Source: Fragilaria crotonensis (Eukaryota; Bacillariophyta; Fragilariophyceae; Fragilariales; Fragilariaceae). From it: a stretch of 33,813 nucleotides of DNA. The position numbers and the translations under genes are program-made. Location of the stretch: assembly GCA_022925895.1 (NCBI GenBank), contig JAKSYS010000670.1:1-33813 (forward strand). The letters run 5' to 3'. Below the pieces are notes generated by a model that saw only the letters and a program-made list of their open reading frames with translations, was not told the DNA's origin and ran no database searches. Shown here in pieces: positions 10,540-21,098 of this stretch; within the stretch, counting starts at the first letter, position 1; the number at the start of each line of letters is the position of its first letter.

Positions 10540-12120
10540 CATCGCAGGGGCGCTCTCGACGACAAACGCATCGTCACCCTTGCATAGAATAGAGGCTGTC
10601 GTGATAACAAAGTAAACATATGCCCCAAATGAATAATAATCCACTTCCATTCATGTCTGGCTGGCATTAAACTGGATCTGCCAGCATGATTGTTCTGCCA
10701 ACATGTAGAATAAATTGCTTACAAAACTTGCTGACAAGAAGGAAATATATATAAATAAACTAATTATAGGGTTAGCACCTTCGCCGGTCTGTCGTCAAGG
10801 CCAGTGTGTGTACCCTGTCAAGAAGGAAATATATTGTAAGCAAAATTTTGGTTACAAATTTACTTACGGAGAATCAAACTTACTTATGGAGAAACAAATA
10901 AGCTAGGGAGAATCACACTTGTTTTTCAAAAGCAAAGAAAAATTGCTCACATCAAAATTTTGCTACAGAATTTGCTTAAAAGTCTGGCATGCACAGCTCA
11001 AGGGTCTCGACTTAATTTGCTGGAACATGCTTAGGCCAGACCTTCCAGTACTCCAGAACGTGGGTACAAACTACAATCGTTGGGACAAGCTTCAGTGTGA
11101 GGACACAAATGCAACATTCTTGATGATGTCTCTGAAATTTTTTTTTGGTGACTCCTTATGAGAACTCAAGGGTAACACAATACAAGCGAACTCCTATGTG
11201 TCAATACCAATCAATGATGAAGGGATCATTCACAGCCATTTATCAGGCAATATTTGCATCTCCTTTTGATGAGGTGGGCATGATTGAAGGTTGAATGACA
11301 AGCTGCTGCTTCTCCGATAAGGAAGATATCTTGGCTTTTGTATGAGAGAAACCTCACAATAAAGCCGCTGATCATTGAGACATTTTACACCCATAATTTG
11401 AGAGCCATTTGAGGACCTTATGATTGAATAATTAAGCAAAATCTTGAGCTAAGAAAAATGCATTGTTATTTTACCACACATTGTTGACCATGACATCATA
11501 TCATCTTACTAGAGCTCTTTATGTGAAAATGAAATTGTGCTCAAAAGTGACAGAAATAGTGCTCATATAATTGCTGAAGCAAGGGATGATGAGAATGGGA
11601 TCCATGTAATCTCAATTTTTGAGTAGCCATACATGCTGCAACATGAACTTTGTTTAATTTATTGAAACAATGAGATCATTCAAAAATGGTGGCAGTTCAT
11701 TAAGTATTCCACTCGTCCTTCTGCACATGTAAAGTTCTTATTCACATGATGCCAGGTAGTAGACCTTCAAAGATGCATTTAAAGATCATATGAGGTGGCC
11801 AACAGCGTGGCATTTGAGGATTGCATCACATTTCTGGGTCTGGACTGACATTTCTTTGGCTTTATCAACATCAGCAATGGGCCATTTAGAACATCTAGCA
11901 GCATGAATGATTTAGACATGTAATCTGATTTAATCTGCAGTGGCTTCATCTTGACCATCATGGTCAACACCATGAGTTGATGGCAGTGTACACAACATAG
12001 ATAGGATAAGTGACAAGTGCACAGGGCTATTGACTGCAGACATAGTAGCTGCTCCGAGCGTCGAGTATCTACTGCAACAGCAGCATAGTACAGTACATGA
12101 CAAACATGACAAATACAGCA
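10540..12120. other. Gene-free stretch with degenerate sequence
   Basis: I found no gene. A short direct repeat containing CAAGAAGGAAATATAT occurs near 10735 and again near 10822. Minus-strand (11439-11230) and plus-strand (10919-11161) frames look faintly protein-like but carry no motif I can name. Confidence 0.35.
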
Positions 12121-12125
12121 CTCAT

Positions 12126-12160
12126 GCGGCGAGCGGCGAGCGGCGAGCGGAGAGCGGCGA
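12126..12160. repeat. Heptamer tandem repeat (GCGGCGA)
   Basis: Five units of GCGGCGA, the fourth reading GCGGAGA. The array abuts TACCTGGTA at 12162-12170. Confidence 0.9.
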
Positions 12161-12462
12161 GTACCTGGTACTTGAATACTGGAGTACTGGTATATTGTAC
12201 TGGAACGCAGAGTGTTGAGATGCATGCAGCGGTGCTGGTACCAATACTACAGTACGACTCTACCTAGCACGAACCTCGTAAACCAGCTGCAAAGTACCGG
12301 TACTTGTACTTGCATACAACGTAGTGTGGCTTCATCCGTTTTGTGTCTGTCTCGTGTCGAAACAGCTCAAATTCTTTTCACTGTGTTTCATTAAGACAGA
12401 ACTGGGTTCTTCATTGCCTTCATCGTCGTCGCGTTCAAAGAATTGTCTATTTCCTGTGCGCA
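12161..12462. promoter_or_regulatory. Upstream region of SKP1
   Basis: About 300 bases between the heptamer array and the SKP1 start. The first 140 bases are dense in GTAC words (TACCTGGTA, GGAGTACTGG, AAGTACCGGTAC). No TATA box can be assigned with confidence, and the SKP1 frame stays open upstream to 12343. Confidence 0.3.
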
Positions 12463-12972
12463 ATGGTTGAGGATGCATTGAGTGACGAGGATATGGTGAT
12501 CTTGCGTAGCAAAGATGGCACAGAATATGAATTGTCGGCCGATGCGGCTAATCTGTCGGACTTCGTCAAGGAAGCCTTCTCTGACGGCGACGGCACGGTG
12601 GAGGTCGATGTTCTGCGCGTCAATTCCGATACATTGGGAGAGGTTGTGAAGTTCCTGAATCATTATAAAGAGGAGGCAATGAACGAAATTCCCACCCCTT
12701 TGAATGGGACTTCGTTTCTTGAAATCGTTACACAGGTTTGGTACAGGGATTTTATGGCAGACAAGACTCGGGTGCAAATTTTTGATATGTTGACTGCAGC
12801 TAACTACATGGGGATCAAACCTTTGCTAGATTTATCTTGTCTCAAGGTTGCATTTGAACTCACTGGAAAGTCCGCTGAGGAAATTCGAGAGATTCTCAAT
12901 TTGCCTGTCTTAACTCCGGAGGAGGAGGCAGCAGCTCGGCAAGAACACAAGTGGATCTTCGAAAACAACTAG
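12463..12972 (+). CDS. SKP1: SKP1, SCF ubiquitin-ligase adaptor
   Basis: This intronless gene encodes 169 aa, close to the usual 160-170 aa of SKP1. The protein bridges cullin 1 and F-box proteins in SCF E3 ubiquitin ligases in nucleus and cytosol. The N-terminal BTB/POZ-like fold covers roughly residues 8-75 (MVILRSKDGTEYELS, then a DTLGEVVKFLNHY helix). The C-terminal Skp1 domain contains MLTAANYMGIKPLLDLSC (about 108-125) and the signature end LTPEEEAAARQEHKWIFEN. The start at 12463 is chosen because family similarity begins there; an in-frame ATG at 12343 would add 40 unsupported residues. All key regions are intact. Upstream DNA is repeat-rich, and downstream lies 740 bases without a gene. 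Confidence 0.93.
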   Translation: MVEDALSDEDMVILRSKDGTEYELSADAANLSDFVKEAFSDGDGTVEVDVLRVNSDTLGEVVKFLNHYKEEAMNEIPTPLNGTSFLEIVTQVWYRDFMADKTRVQIFDMLTAANYMGIKPLLDLSCLKVAFELTGKSAEEIREILNLPVLTPEEEAAARQEHKWIFENN

Positions 12973-13713
12973 TGAAAGGTTGAGCAATGATTGATGAGGT
13001 TCGTATCAAGACATTTGGCCGTGTACCTGCGCAAACATCCATAGTCAGCGTCCTGTCGCCTGAAGTTGCGTAAAGAACATGTTATTCATCAATGAGTTGG
13101 TGCCAGTCCCTGCTCTTCCTAAATGTAATGCTCTTCAACATCTCTTTTCTCCAGACTATAGAGCCTCGCAGCTGCCCGGCGAGCTACTATGATGACAATG
13201 TCTTGTCTTGTTCATGTTGCAATAGTAATATGCTACTAGAGCAAATAGCTAACTGAACAGCAGTGCCAGGTCGTAAATAAGTGTATGTTGAAAACCAGGA
13301 GCGAACAACGGACTGAGGATCAGGCACCCAGGTTACAACAGAGAAAGGTCAGGTATGAAGAAGAAAAATACAAAGAACAGAGCGAAAGATGACGGTACAA
13401 AACGTACGTTTGCGGATGCAGTGCGTAGAATTAACCGCCCACCCAGAAGGCAGCAAGCCAGATAATGATTCTCTCGAAAGCATCCCATTAAAAGATCTAA
13501 GTTTGACTGACTTTGTTCTACTTTTGTTCTTATAGTCAAGCTCGTTTTGTCTCCCCACAGTACGGTACTTCGTTCATGGCACATTACACGGGAAAAACGA
13601 TAGTTCAACAGAGGAATTTCATATATGCATGCATATACCTTGTACTCGGAGTACATGCCATTTTGTGGCAAAATAGTATGGGCTGTGGGAACTCTCGGTA
13701 ATCTGGGGACACT
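12973..13713. other. Intergenic region, no gene seen
   Basis: 3' flank of SKP1 up to the left inverted repeat at 13720. A minus-strand frame at 13333-13737 is open but starts inside that inverted repeat and is low in protein-like character. Confidence 0.4.
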
Positions 13714-13719
13714 ACTAGT

Positions 13720-13753
13720 AGAGACCATTCGACCCATTAGGCCGCGTCCCGAT
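13720..13753. repeat. Left 34 bp inverted repeat of a putative element
   Basis: This stretch matches the reverse complement of 16435-16468 at 31 of 34 positions (core GAGACCATTCGACCCATTAG). The palindrome ACTAGT lies directly outside both arms (13714-13719 and 16469-16474) and could be a target duplication or part of the terminus. Confidence 0.7.
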
Positions 13754-14457
13754 TACTGGTTATGAGCCGTATTTCGACCCTAATTTTAACGTCTTCTCAG
13801 AAATGCATCATACATCTTCTGAGCAAAATATTAAATCTTTTTGTTTAAGTAAATTGCCGGCCATGACCACTCTTCCGTCGGCGCGCATTTTTGTAGGCTT
13901 GAGCTCTCGAGCAAATCTGCGTTCCTCCACTCAGATGCCGTACTTGCACTACGGTGATGGACAATGATGATGGCACACTAAAGGAAGCCACCATCGTCAA
14001 ATGTTGAAAACACACCATCAAAGTAGCTACGAGATATCTTAATAATATTAAGCAGCAGCTAATTGCAGAAATACATGATCCACAATGCATTCTTCCAAAA
14101 TACTCAATGATACTACCTGTAGGTGGTGGACCTGCAGGACCAACTAGTAGACAACGTGATCCAGACTTGTTTGTGCCGATACAATGTCATGGACAGCTCA
14201 TGGCCATCACCCTTCTTGCCCTTTTCAGAGTCTCCTCCCTTTCCCATTCCATTTCCAGAATTGTCATTGGCGTCACCTCCTTTGCCTCCCTTGCCCTTAC
14301 CATAGTAGTCATGGTTGTCAGTTCCCCTTCTGTCCATTCCAGAGTCTCCTCCCTTTCCGGCGTCATCATCGTCACCTCCTTTTCCTCCCTTGTCCTTACC
14401 AAAGAAGTCATTGTTGCCATCACCCTTTCCAGAGTCTCCTCCTTTCCCTTTGCGTAC

Positions 14458-14489
<32 letters not shown>

Positions 14490-14981
14490 ACTTCCTTTGC
14501 CCGTGGTACCACATTCGTCATCGTCGTCTCCCTTGTTCACCTTTGCAGAGTCTTTGCCATCTCCCTTTCCAGAACCTTCTTGCCCTTACCATCATAGGCG
14601 TTATCGACGTCGCCCTTCTTGAAGGAGTCCCTTCCGGAGTCATCGTTGTCACCTCCTCCTTTGTCGATACCGTAGTCTTCGTTGTCGTTGCCCTATCCAG
14701 AGTCTCCAGCCTTACTAACCTTTCGGAATCATCATCGTCGTCACCTCACTTGCGCACCCTTTCCCTGCGAAGGTCATCGTCGTCGTCGCCCTTCTTGTCC
14801 GTTCCGGAGTCCCCTCCCTTTCTCTTTTGGAATCATCATGGTTGTCGTCTCCCTTCTTGTTGCCCTGCTTCCGGAGTCTTCTCCCTTGCCCTTACCAAAA
14901 ATTGTCGTCATCGACCTTGTTGTTGTTTGCCTTTCCAGAGTCCCCTCCCTTTCCGGAATCGTCGTCGTCGTTGTTGTGGTT

Positions 14982-15011
14982 AATGAGCAATCGCTCAACA
15001 GATTGCTCATT
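14982..15011. repeat. 11 bp inverted repeat beside the MULE insertion
   Basis: AATGAGCAATC and GATTGCTCATT are separated by eight bases. They end ten bases before the target duplication of MULE copy 2 and lie within the interrupted ORF. Confidence 0.6.
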
Positions 15012-15020
15012 GTCAGTTAG

Positions 15021-15029
15021 TGTTTTGAG
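15021..15029. repeat. Left 9 bp target-site duplication, MULE copy 2
   Basis: TGTTTTGAG precedes the GGGAATGCC terminus and is repeated exactly at 16079-16087. It differs from the duplication of copy 1, so the two copies are independent insertions. Confidence 0.92.
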
Positions 15030-16078
15030 GGGAATGCCTAATGCACTAAAACTTAAGGAGCAAACTAAACACTAAACCAATCAGAATCCGCGGAGACGTC
15101 ATCATTTCGAGTTTCGTCCTCAATGACTATTTGCACCCCCCTCTCTAAATAAAGCACTTCGATCGAGGCTTTGAAAAATTCGATCATGCATATTCGTATA
15201 CATACATAATCTTAGACACATGTAAGAGAGGATCTTCATGTGCATTCGAGTTTTGAACTCACATTCATTTATGCAAATGCATGGGCATACGATATATACG
15301 ATATACGTAATCTGTATGCACACCAAGGACTTGTATGCATACATTGTACCAGGTTGGCGTGTCTTCGTACAAATCGGCTCCTGAAATACTACGAAGACAA
15401 ATCAACGATCGTCTGATACTGGATGTCTACGGAGTTTGTCGTCGTGTGTACTACAGTAGCACGTGACATGTATTGATATGAAAACAGTAAATCGATACGA
15501 ATGCAACTACTTCAGTACGAGTAATGCTACTACGACAGTACGCCATACAACATGTTTCCGTACGCCGGTGTTGTTGTCAGGTGAGACCCTTGGAAAAAAT
15601 GCGATGAAAATCAATCAAAACAGCTTCACTCCCATGGTCACTACAACTGACAGACTACAATTGCTACATGAATAGAGGATACAGATTGGAAAGTTAAAAA
15701 AAGGGTCAACTACAAGAGAATGGACCCTCAACTGTCAACAGTTGAGGGTCCATTGTCGCAAAATACAATTTAATTGTTTTGTGCTCATCCGGATGCGTAC
15801 CAGTCTTTTCAAGACCGTTTCTACGTGATTCTACCTACTGTGGACTACGTAAGTTTAATAGTGCAGTACTATTTTCCTTATCTAATTTCAAAACTGGACG
15901 TTGAAAACGTAGCGTTGCGATGCCGGCGTGCAATTTGAATATACATTTATATGCATGTATAAGATAACGATCACCTCAGATGACTATTTTTACCCCTCTC
16001 CCCTATGACGTCTCCGCGGATTCTGATTGGTTTAGGGCTTTAGTTTGCTCCTTAAGTTTTAGTGCATTAGGCATTCCC
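15030..16078. mobile_element. Non-autonomous Mutator-like element, copy 2
   Basis: 1049 bp, in the same orientation as the copy at 7261-8299 and collinear with it from end to end. Terminal inverted repeats are at 15030-15102 and 16005-16078. Relative to copy 1 it has net +10 bases from small indels and a handful of substitutions, the most visible just after the internal palindrome (15753-15757). It has no transposase. It interrupts the minus-strand Asp/Gly/Lys-rich ORF. Confidence 0.88.
15721..15752. repeat. 32 bp near-perfect palindrome in MULE copy 2
   Basis: Same palindrome as at 7945-7976, with identical 15-base arms. Confidence 0.8.
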
Positions 16079-16434
16079 TGTTTTGAGTGTCCCTTTCAAC
16101 AGAACCTTGAAATTCTCTGTGACCAAGAATTTTTGTTCGCGTACAATGTACGTGGGAATTGGTACATTTTCAATATGCTTCCACGTGGAATAGTTGTTTT
16201 GAGGCGCAAATCGACTTCGTCAAAAAGTCGATCCAAGAGAAGTCCGTGCATCTCCTCATACCTCATACCTCAATGAGGACACATGTGCACGGCCTTCTCT
16301 TGGTTCGGGAAATTGGATGAGGTATTGCGATTTCAATTGCGGCAAAAACGGTTATCGACTCTGTGAGATAGAATCCAGGTTTGAAGTATACAAAAATTAG
16401 AGTCGTAACGGTACTTTAACGAGAGCTTGGCTGG

Positions 16435-16468
16435 ATCGGCACACGGCCTAATGGGTCGAATGGTCTCC
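16435..16468. repeat. Right 34 bp inverted repeat of the putative element
   Basis: Partner of 13720-13753, with three mismatches. It is followed directly by ACTAGT at 16469-16474. Confidence 0.7.
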
Positions 16469-16474
16469 ACTAGT

Positions 16475-17430
16475 GATAACTCTGGATTCTACTACCGGTA
16501 GCTACTAGCTAGTACCTGGTACTACCGTAGATATGCACCCTTCAATGACGCACAGACCGCTTTGTACTGTGCTGTGTTGTACAGTACTGTCCAGGAACAG
16601 GTCATTGCATTTCATCCGCATGCCGCATGCCGCATGCCGCATACCAGTACCGCATACCGCATAGCTCATAACTGCCGGTAGTTCCTCATATCCTACTACA
16701 GTAGTTTGAACTTTACTCATTGCTACTATCGTTGAATTGCCTTTATCACTTGTTCTTACTGCTGCTGAGGAGAGTAGGAAGAGCCATCATGATATGCAAT
16801 AATGCCTTCATCTGTTGATGCCTTCTTCATAACAAAGAAATGAGAGCAAAGTTGCTGCCTGGCAGCTTTGCTTGTTTTCCAGCAAGTGTCCCTCTTGCTT
16901 TTTGCATCATTTTTGTCATCAGAACATTCCAAGCCTTCCATCAAACAGACATTCACCATTTTGGTCTAAAGAACAAGAAGCAAGGGCGGCCAAGAAACAG
17001 CACACAAAAATAACTACCAGTAATGTGTGATCCTTGTTTTGTTGGCGAGTTTGATTGTGTACATTCTCACCAGGAGCTACGTAACCTATAGATCCTTTCC
17101 AAAACAAAGAACCATCTCATTAATGTGTAGTGATTGAAAAAGTAGAGAAACAATTGGGTCTGCACATCAATTATTGACACACTCAAGCACGCATGAAGAA
17201 GTTTTGTGTTATCTCCTCCTGTCAGTTCTGCTGGTTTGAGAGAACTAGCTAGCTCAGTACGGGAACATCTAAGGCACAGTTCATGTCATACATTATTGAT
17301 TTTGCCATTCCACTGCAGTCCAGTCTCTGATTGATCTGTGTTGAAAATTGGTGCCAGTTTCATTGCTTCACAGCAGCCCTCAATGTGATTCCAGCGCTTG
17401 CTGGGTCATCTGCACTTCTTTTTATGTGGA
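16475..17430. other. Mostly gene-free, with a heptamer patch
   Basis: TACCTGGTA lies at 16513-16521 and a heptamer array at 16616-16663. A minus-strand frame at 16959-16756 (67 aa, MVNVCLMEGLECSDDKNDAK) has plausible composition but no recognisable motif. No other gene is supported. Confidence 0.35.
16616..16663. repeat. Heptamer tandem repeat (CCGCATR)
   Basis: CCGCATG three times, then CCGCATA, a six-base CCAGTA, and CCGCATA twice. The unit is 7 bp except for the single short variant. Confidence 0.85.
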
Positions 17431-17772
17431 CTACGACTAAATTGAGGAATGTTTGTATTGTCAAATTCTGGACAACCAACAGCCAGTCTTCATTGAGACC
17501 GATACATCACTCGGGTTCAGGGATCAAGAATGCATCTATGAGCACAAAGATTTGATCACCAAAGTTGAGACAATTGCCCAAACATGGTCAAATCTATTGG
17601 AACTCTCCGGAGGCTCTCTAAATTTCAAAAAATGATGTATCATCTATTGGGAATGGTGAAAAAGACACAATTAAAACAAAAGATCCCAAAAGACCCGACA
17701 GTTACACATCCAGGACTTGCTGAAACACAAACTCCCACAAAAATAATGGAAATTGCGGATCTTAATCAATAG
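17430..17772 (+). pseudogene. Possible reverse-transcriptase-like retroelement fragment
   Basis: A plus-strand stretch reads DTSLGFRDQECIYEHKDL and then ETIAQTWSNLLELSGGSLNF (17453-17635), and continues after a one-base shift as YHLLGMVKKTQLKQKIPKDP to 17772. The order WxxLLxxSGGxLNxxKxxYxL resembles a segment that follows the reverse-transcriptase active site in a retroelement family seen in diatoms. That is a recollection of pattern, not a search. The active-site box and the rest of the element are missing, so this is a fragment at best. Confidence 0.35.
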
Positions 17773-18104
17773 ATATTGTGTTTCTAACATGACAGAATAA
17801 ACATCTTAGTGCAATGTAATTTGCTCCACAACAACTGAACTGTCCAGATTTAAGTCAAGGAAAATCTTGAAAAGATAAATTTGAGTAATCGTATCTTTAT
17901 TCATAAACATCTTTACTTCACTTTGAGTAGCTAAAAAGAAAGCCCTTTATGAGATCTATCGTTTGCTGCCATTAGAAGTTGGTTGTACAGTGTGCCAACA
18001 TAGTAGCGATACTTTTTTTCTTGTCCCATTACTATGGTTGTCTGCACTCAATCCTAGCTATCTTGCCGAAAAATCATGATCAATTGTTAATGAACTGTAA
18101 CCGA
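17773..18104. other. Intergenic region, no gene seen
   Basis: AT-rich single-copy-looking DNA leading into the heptamer satellite. I see no feature in it. Confidence 0.4.
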
Positions 18105-18321
18105 CCACTGACCACTGACCACTGACCACTGACCACTGACCACTGACCACTGACCACTGACCACTGACCACTGACCACTGACCACTGACCACTGACCACT
18201 GACCACTGACCACTGACCACTGACCACTGACCACTGACCACTGACCACTGACCACTGACCACTGACCACTGACCACTGACCACTGACCACTGACCACTGA
18301 CCACTGACCACTGACCACTGA
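18105..18321. repeat. Heptamer satellite block A (CCACTGA x31)
   Basis: Thirty-one uninterrupted exact copies of CCACTGA. Because 7 is not a multiple of 3, the minus strand is open in all three frames as SGQWSVV-type heptapeptides, which is an artefact of the repeat and not a gene. Confidence 0.97.
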
Positions 18322-19171
<850 letters not shown>

Positions 19172-19228
19172 ACACAAGGCGATGGACACTGTGCAGTACC
19201 ACCACAATTGGAACGGTGTGCGGCGGGG

Positions 19229-19400
19229 ATGGCGTATGGCGTATGGCGTATGGCGTATGGCGTATGGCGTATGGCGTATGGCGTATGGCGTATGGCGTAT
19301 GGCGTATGGCGTATGGCGTATGGCGTATGGCGTATGGCGTATGGCGTATGGCGTATGGCGTATGGCGTATGGCGTATGGCGTATGGCGTATGGCGTATGG
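19229..19400. repeat. Heptamer satellite block D (ATGGCGT x24)
   Basis: Twenty-four exact copies followed by a partial ATGG. A 58 bp unique spacer (19171-19228) separates it from block C. The unit is unrelated to that of blocks A-C. Confidence 0.97.
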
Positions 19401-19699
19401 CCGTCGTTCACTTGCAAAATCCACCAGCAATTTCTGACGAAAGCGTAGAAGTCTCTAGTAGAGTACCAGGTACCAGGTACCAGGTAGCACGTATTCATTC
19501 GAGTATAACTTGCACTGTATGCATACGTAGTAGAGGCCAATCTCATTGTCTCTACTACCCTAGTCGCACTGTACAAGTACAAGTACAAGAAATACTGCAC
19601 GTCTATACTGCATACTCTGGTATGTTGTCCTGTGCCGCGCTGCAACTTTACACACCGTCATGCTGATCGTATACATCAGTAACAGTAGAATCGTCGACC
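19401..19699. promoter_or_regulatory. Upstream region of EMC2
   Basis: About 300 bases between the satellite and the EMC2 start. It contains TACCAGG x3 (19464-19484) and a triple TACAAG hexamer near 19572-19590. No core promoter element can be assigned with confidence. Confidence 0.35.
19464..19484. repeat. Heptamer tandem repeat (TACCAGG x3)
   Basis: Three exact copies. The unit corresponds to the dispersed intergenic word TACCAGGTA/TACCTGGTA. Confidence 0.9.
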
Positions 19700-20596
19700 A
19701 TGGCGGCTCCAGACGACGACCTCCCGACACTTCTGAAGCGAAACGATCATTTGAATGTGTTGAGGTACATTCGTGCCCATCAACTTCGAGAACCGGAGAT
19801 TGTTGTATTGCACGGCAAGGCATTGTTAGGACCTGACTTTTCTCGTAGACTGTCGGATGAAACAGCGCAGCTGGCAGCTCTGGAACAGATCACCTTGGCA
19901 TCTCTTGATTTGCAGCATCACGACGATGCGACGAAGTGCCTTGATCGTTTGAAGTCCTCTATAAGTCACGAATCTGTCCGCTTTCGCCTGTTGGTGGGAC
20001 GTTGTTTGGAAGCTGCAGGTGACGTGGATGGTGCTCAGAAAATTTATGATGACATTCTTGCTTCCAACCCCTCAAATCTCACGGTCTTGAAACGCAAGTA
20101 CTGCTTATCAGAAGATCCAGTTGAAAGAACGGCAGCTTTGAACGTTTATTTGCAGCAAAATATGGCTGATTCAGCTGCCTGGTTCGAAATGGCTAACTTG
20201 CGCATGCAGCTCGGGGACTTTGTCGGAGCTTCCTTTGCCCTGGAAGAGGTTGTCCTTGGATGCCCAATCGATGCTCCGATTCACATTCAACTCGCTGAAG
20301 TTTATGCAACGATTGGAGGTCTTGAAAACCTTTCGCTAGCACGCAAGCACATGGCTCAAGCGTTGGAATTGGATGCCAGTAATAAGAGAGCCATGTTTGG
20401 GTTGGTGATGGTTTCAAATGCTTTTCTCGCTACAGCTGCGAATGCCACTAAAAAGCAAGTAGTAGATGAACACTCAGTTGACGTTGCTAAGGAGTTGGTC
20501 AAATTTGGGGCTGACAAGCTTCTCAAACAATACAAGGGCTCAAAAATGTTCGGTGCGGTGCAAACCGTGATGGCTCAGTATACGAAGGGTTTGTAA
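19700..20596 (+). CDS. EMC2: EMC2, ER membrane protein complex subunit 2
   Basis: This intronless gene encodes 298 aa, the normal size for EMC2 (also called TTC35). EMC2 is the cytosolic TPR scaffold of the ER membrane protein complex, which inserts tail-anchored and multi-pass membrane proteins. There is no signal peptide or membrane helix, as expected. Tetratricopeptide helices run through the protein: RFRLLVGRCLEAAGDVDGAQ near residues 98-117, AAWFEMANLRMQLGDFVGAS near 154-173, and HIQLAEVYATIGG near 194-206. The family-typical ARKHMAQALELDASNKRAMF follows near 214-233. The ATG at 19700 has a good context (GACCATGGC). Its upstream side abuts heptamer satellites, and its neighbour downstream is the convergent BTB gene, 502 bases away. 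Confidence 0.9.
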   Translation: MAAPDDDLPTLLKRNDHLNVLRYIRAHQLREPEIVVLHGKALLGPDFSRRLSDETAQLAALEQITLASLDLQHHDDATKCLDRLKSSISHESVRFRLLVGRCLEAAGDVDGAQKIYDDILASNPSNLTVLKRKYCLSEDPVERTAALNVYLQQNMADSAAWFEMANLRMQLGDFVGASFALEEVVLGCPIDAPIHIQLAEVYATIGGLENLSLARKHMAQALELDASNKRAMFGLVMVSNAFLATAANATKKQVVDEHSVDVAKELVKFGADKLLKQYKGSKMFGAVQTVMAQYTKGL

Positions 20597-21098
20597 GGAG
20601 ACGGAAAAACAAGACTAGATTCATGCACTAACAGGCAGGAAGCAGCTGGTGCCTTTCTCGTAATAATACAAGTCACGTTAGGTGTCAGTTATTCTTTGTC
20701 TCGGCTCTTTTGGTTTTGGTATAAACACTCGGTGTCTTCCAAAGCTATAGTACCACAAATTCTCTTAAATTTTAGTTGGAATCAAAGGAACGTGCCACCC
20801 AATTAGCAAGCCATTTCACATTATGCAGAAGCTAAACTGTGCGTCTCTCCAGTGCTCAAAATGAGTTGTGGACTAAGAATGAGCTGCACATTCGAGTAAA
20901 CATGTTTTATGCCATCCATGTTACGAGGAGACACGCGTAGGTTATTGTCATGCGACAAAGGCGATGCCGTGAGAGATAAAAGTGACGGTGTAGGAGTGTT
21001 GCATAGTTCAGGCACGGATGATGTGCTAAGCTATACCAGGGAACAAAAGGCACGCACCGGCTCAAATATCAATACACCCAGACCTCATTTCCAACATT
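20597..21098. other. Intergenic region between convergent genes
   Basis: It holds the 3' ends of EMC2 (+) and the BTB gene (-). Short open frames on both strands lack protein character. I see no repeat or RNA gene. Confidence 0.4.

Larger units (their letters stand above)
14113..16266 (-). pseudogene. Asp/Gly/Lys-rich protein gene split by MULE insertion
   Basis: On the minus strand the frame starts at 16264-16266 (MRYEEMHGLLLDRLFDEVDL). It shifts once near the run of A at about 16130 and reads FLVTENFKVLLKGTLK into the MULE target duplication. If the MULE (15030-16078) and one 9 bp duplication are left out, the frame continues without a break as TLTDNEQSVERLLINHNN and into an acidic repeat region. 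That region contains recurrent GGDSGKG, GKGGD and poly-Asp motifs (14113-14970), including a ten-Asp run from TCATCG repeats at 14461-14496. Several more frame changes (near 14890, 14590 and 14445) and a TAG near 14693 break it. There is no signal peptide. The repeat part should be disordered and strongly charged. I do not recognise the N-terminal domain. Size without the insert is about 365 codons. Confidence 0.55.
13720..16468. mobile_element. Putative TIR element with nested MULE copy 2
   Basis: A 2749 bp segment bounded by 34 bp imperfect inverted repeats. Without the MULE-like insertion and one duplication it would be 1691 bp. Its only coding content is the interrupted Asp/Gly/Lys-rich ORF on the minus strand; no transposase motif is visible. 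Bases just inside the repeats are also loosely similar (CGACCCTAATTTT versus CGACTCTAATTTT). This may be a non-autonomous DNA transposon carrying a non-transposase gene, or an inverted segmental repeat that happens to flank a gene. The superfamily cannot be told from these ends. Confidence 0.45.

Noticed and set aside
10231-10650. 139-codon minus-strand frame and its plus-strand partner
   Set aside because: Both include the ACTGTAG repeat and lack any recognisable domain, and the overlap of similar-length antisense frames suggests chance.
12391-12777. 128-codon minus-strand frame
   Set aside because: It lies antisense to SKP1, which has clear family identity on the plus strand.
13333-13737. 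134-codon minus-strand frame
   Set aside because: It begins inside the 34 bp inverted repeat and ends in a Phe-rich tract. No domain or homologue pattern is visible.
14107-14983. Plus-strand Ser/Pro/Val-rich frames of 137-222 codons
   Set aside because: They are antisense shadows of the minus-strand GGDSGKG/poly-Asp coding repeats.
15980-16276. 98-codon plus-strand frame
   Set aside because: It starts inside the MULE and runs out into flanking DNA, antisense to the interrupted ORF. It is a chance fusion.
19182-19666. Plus-strand frames of MAYGVWR repeats
   Set aside because: Same artefact from ATGGCGT x24. The unique tails of the frames have no protein character.
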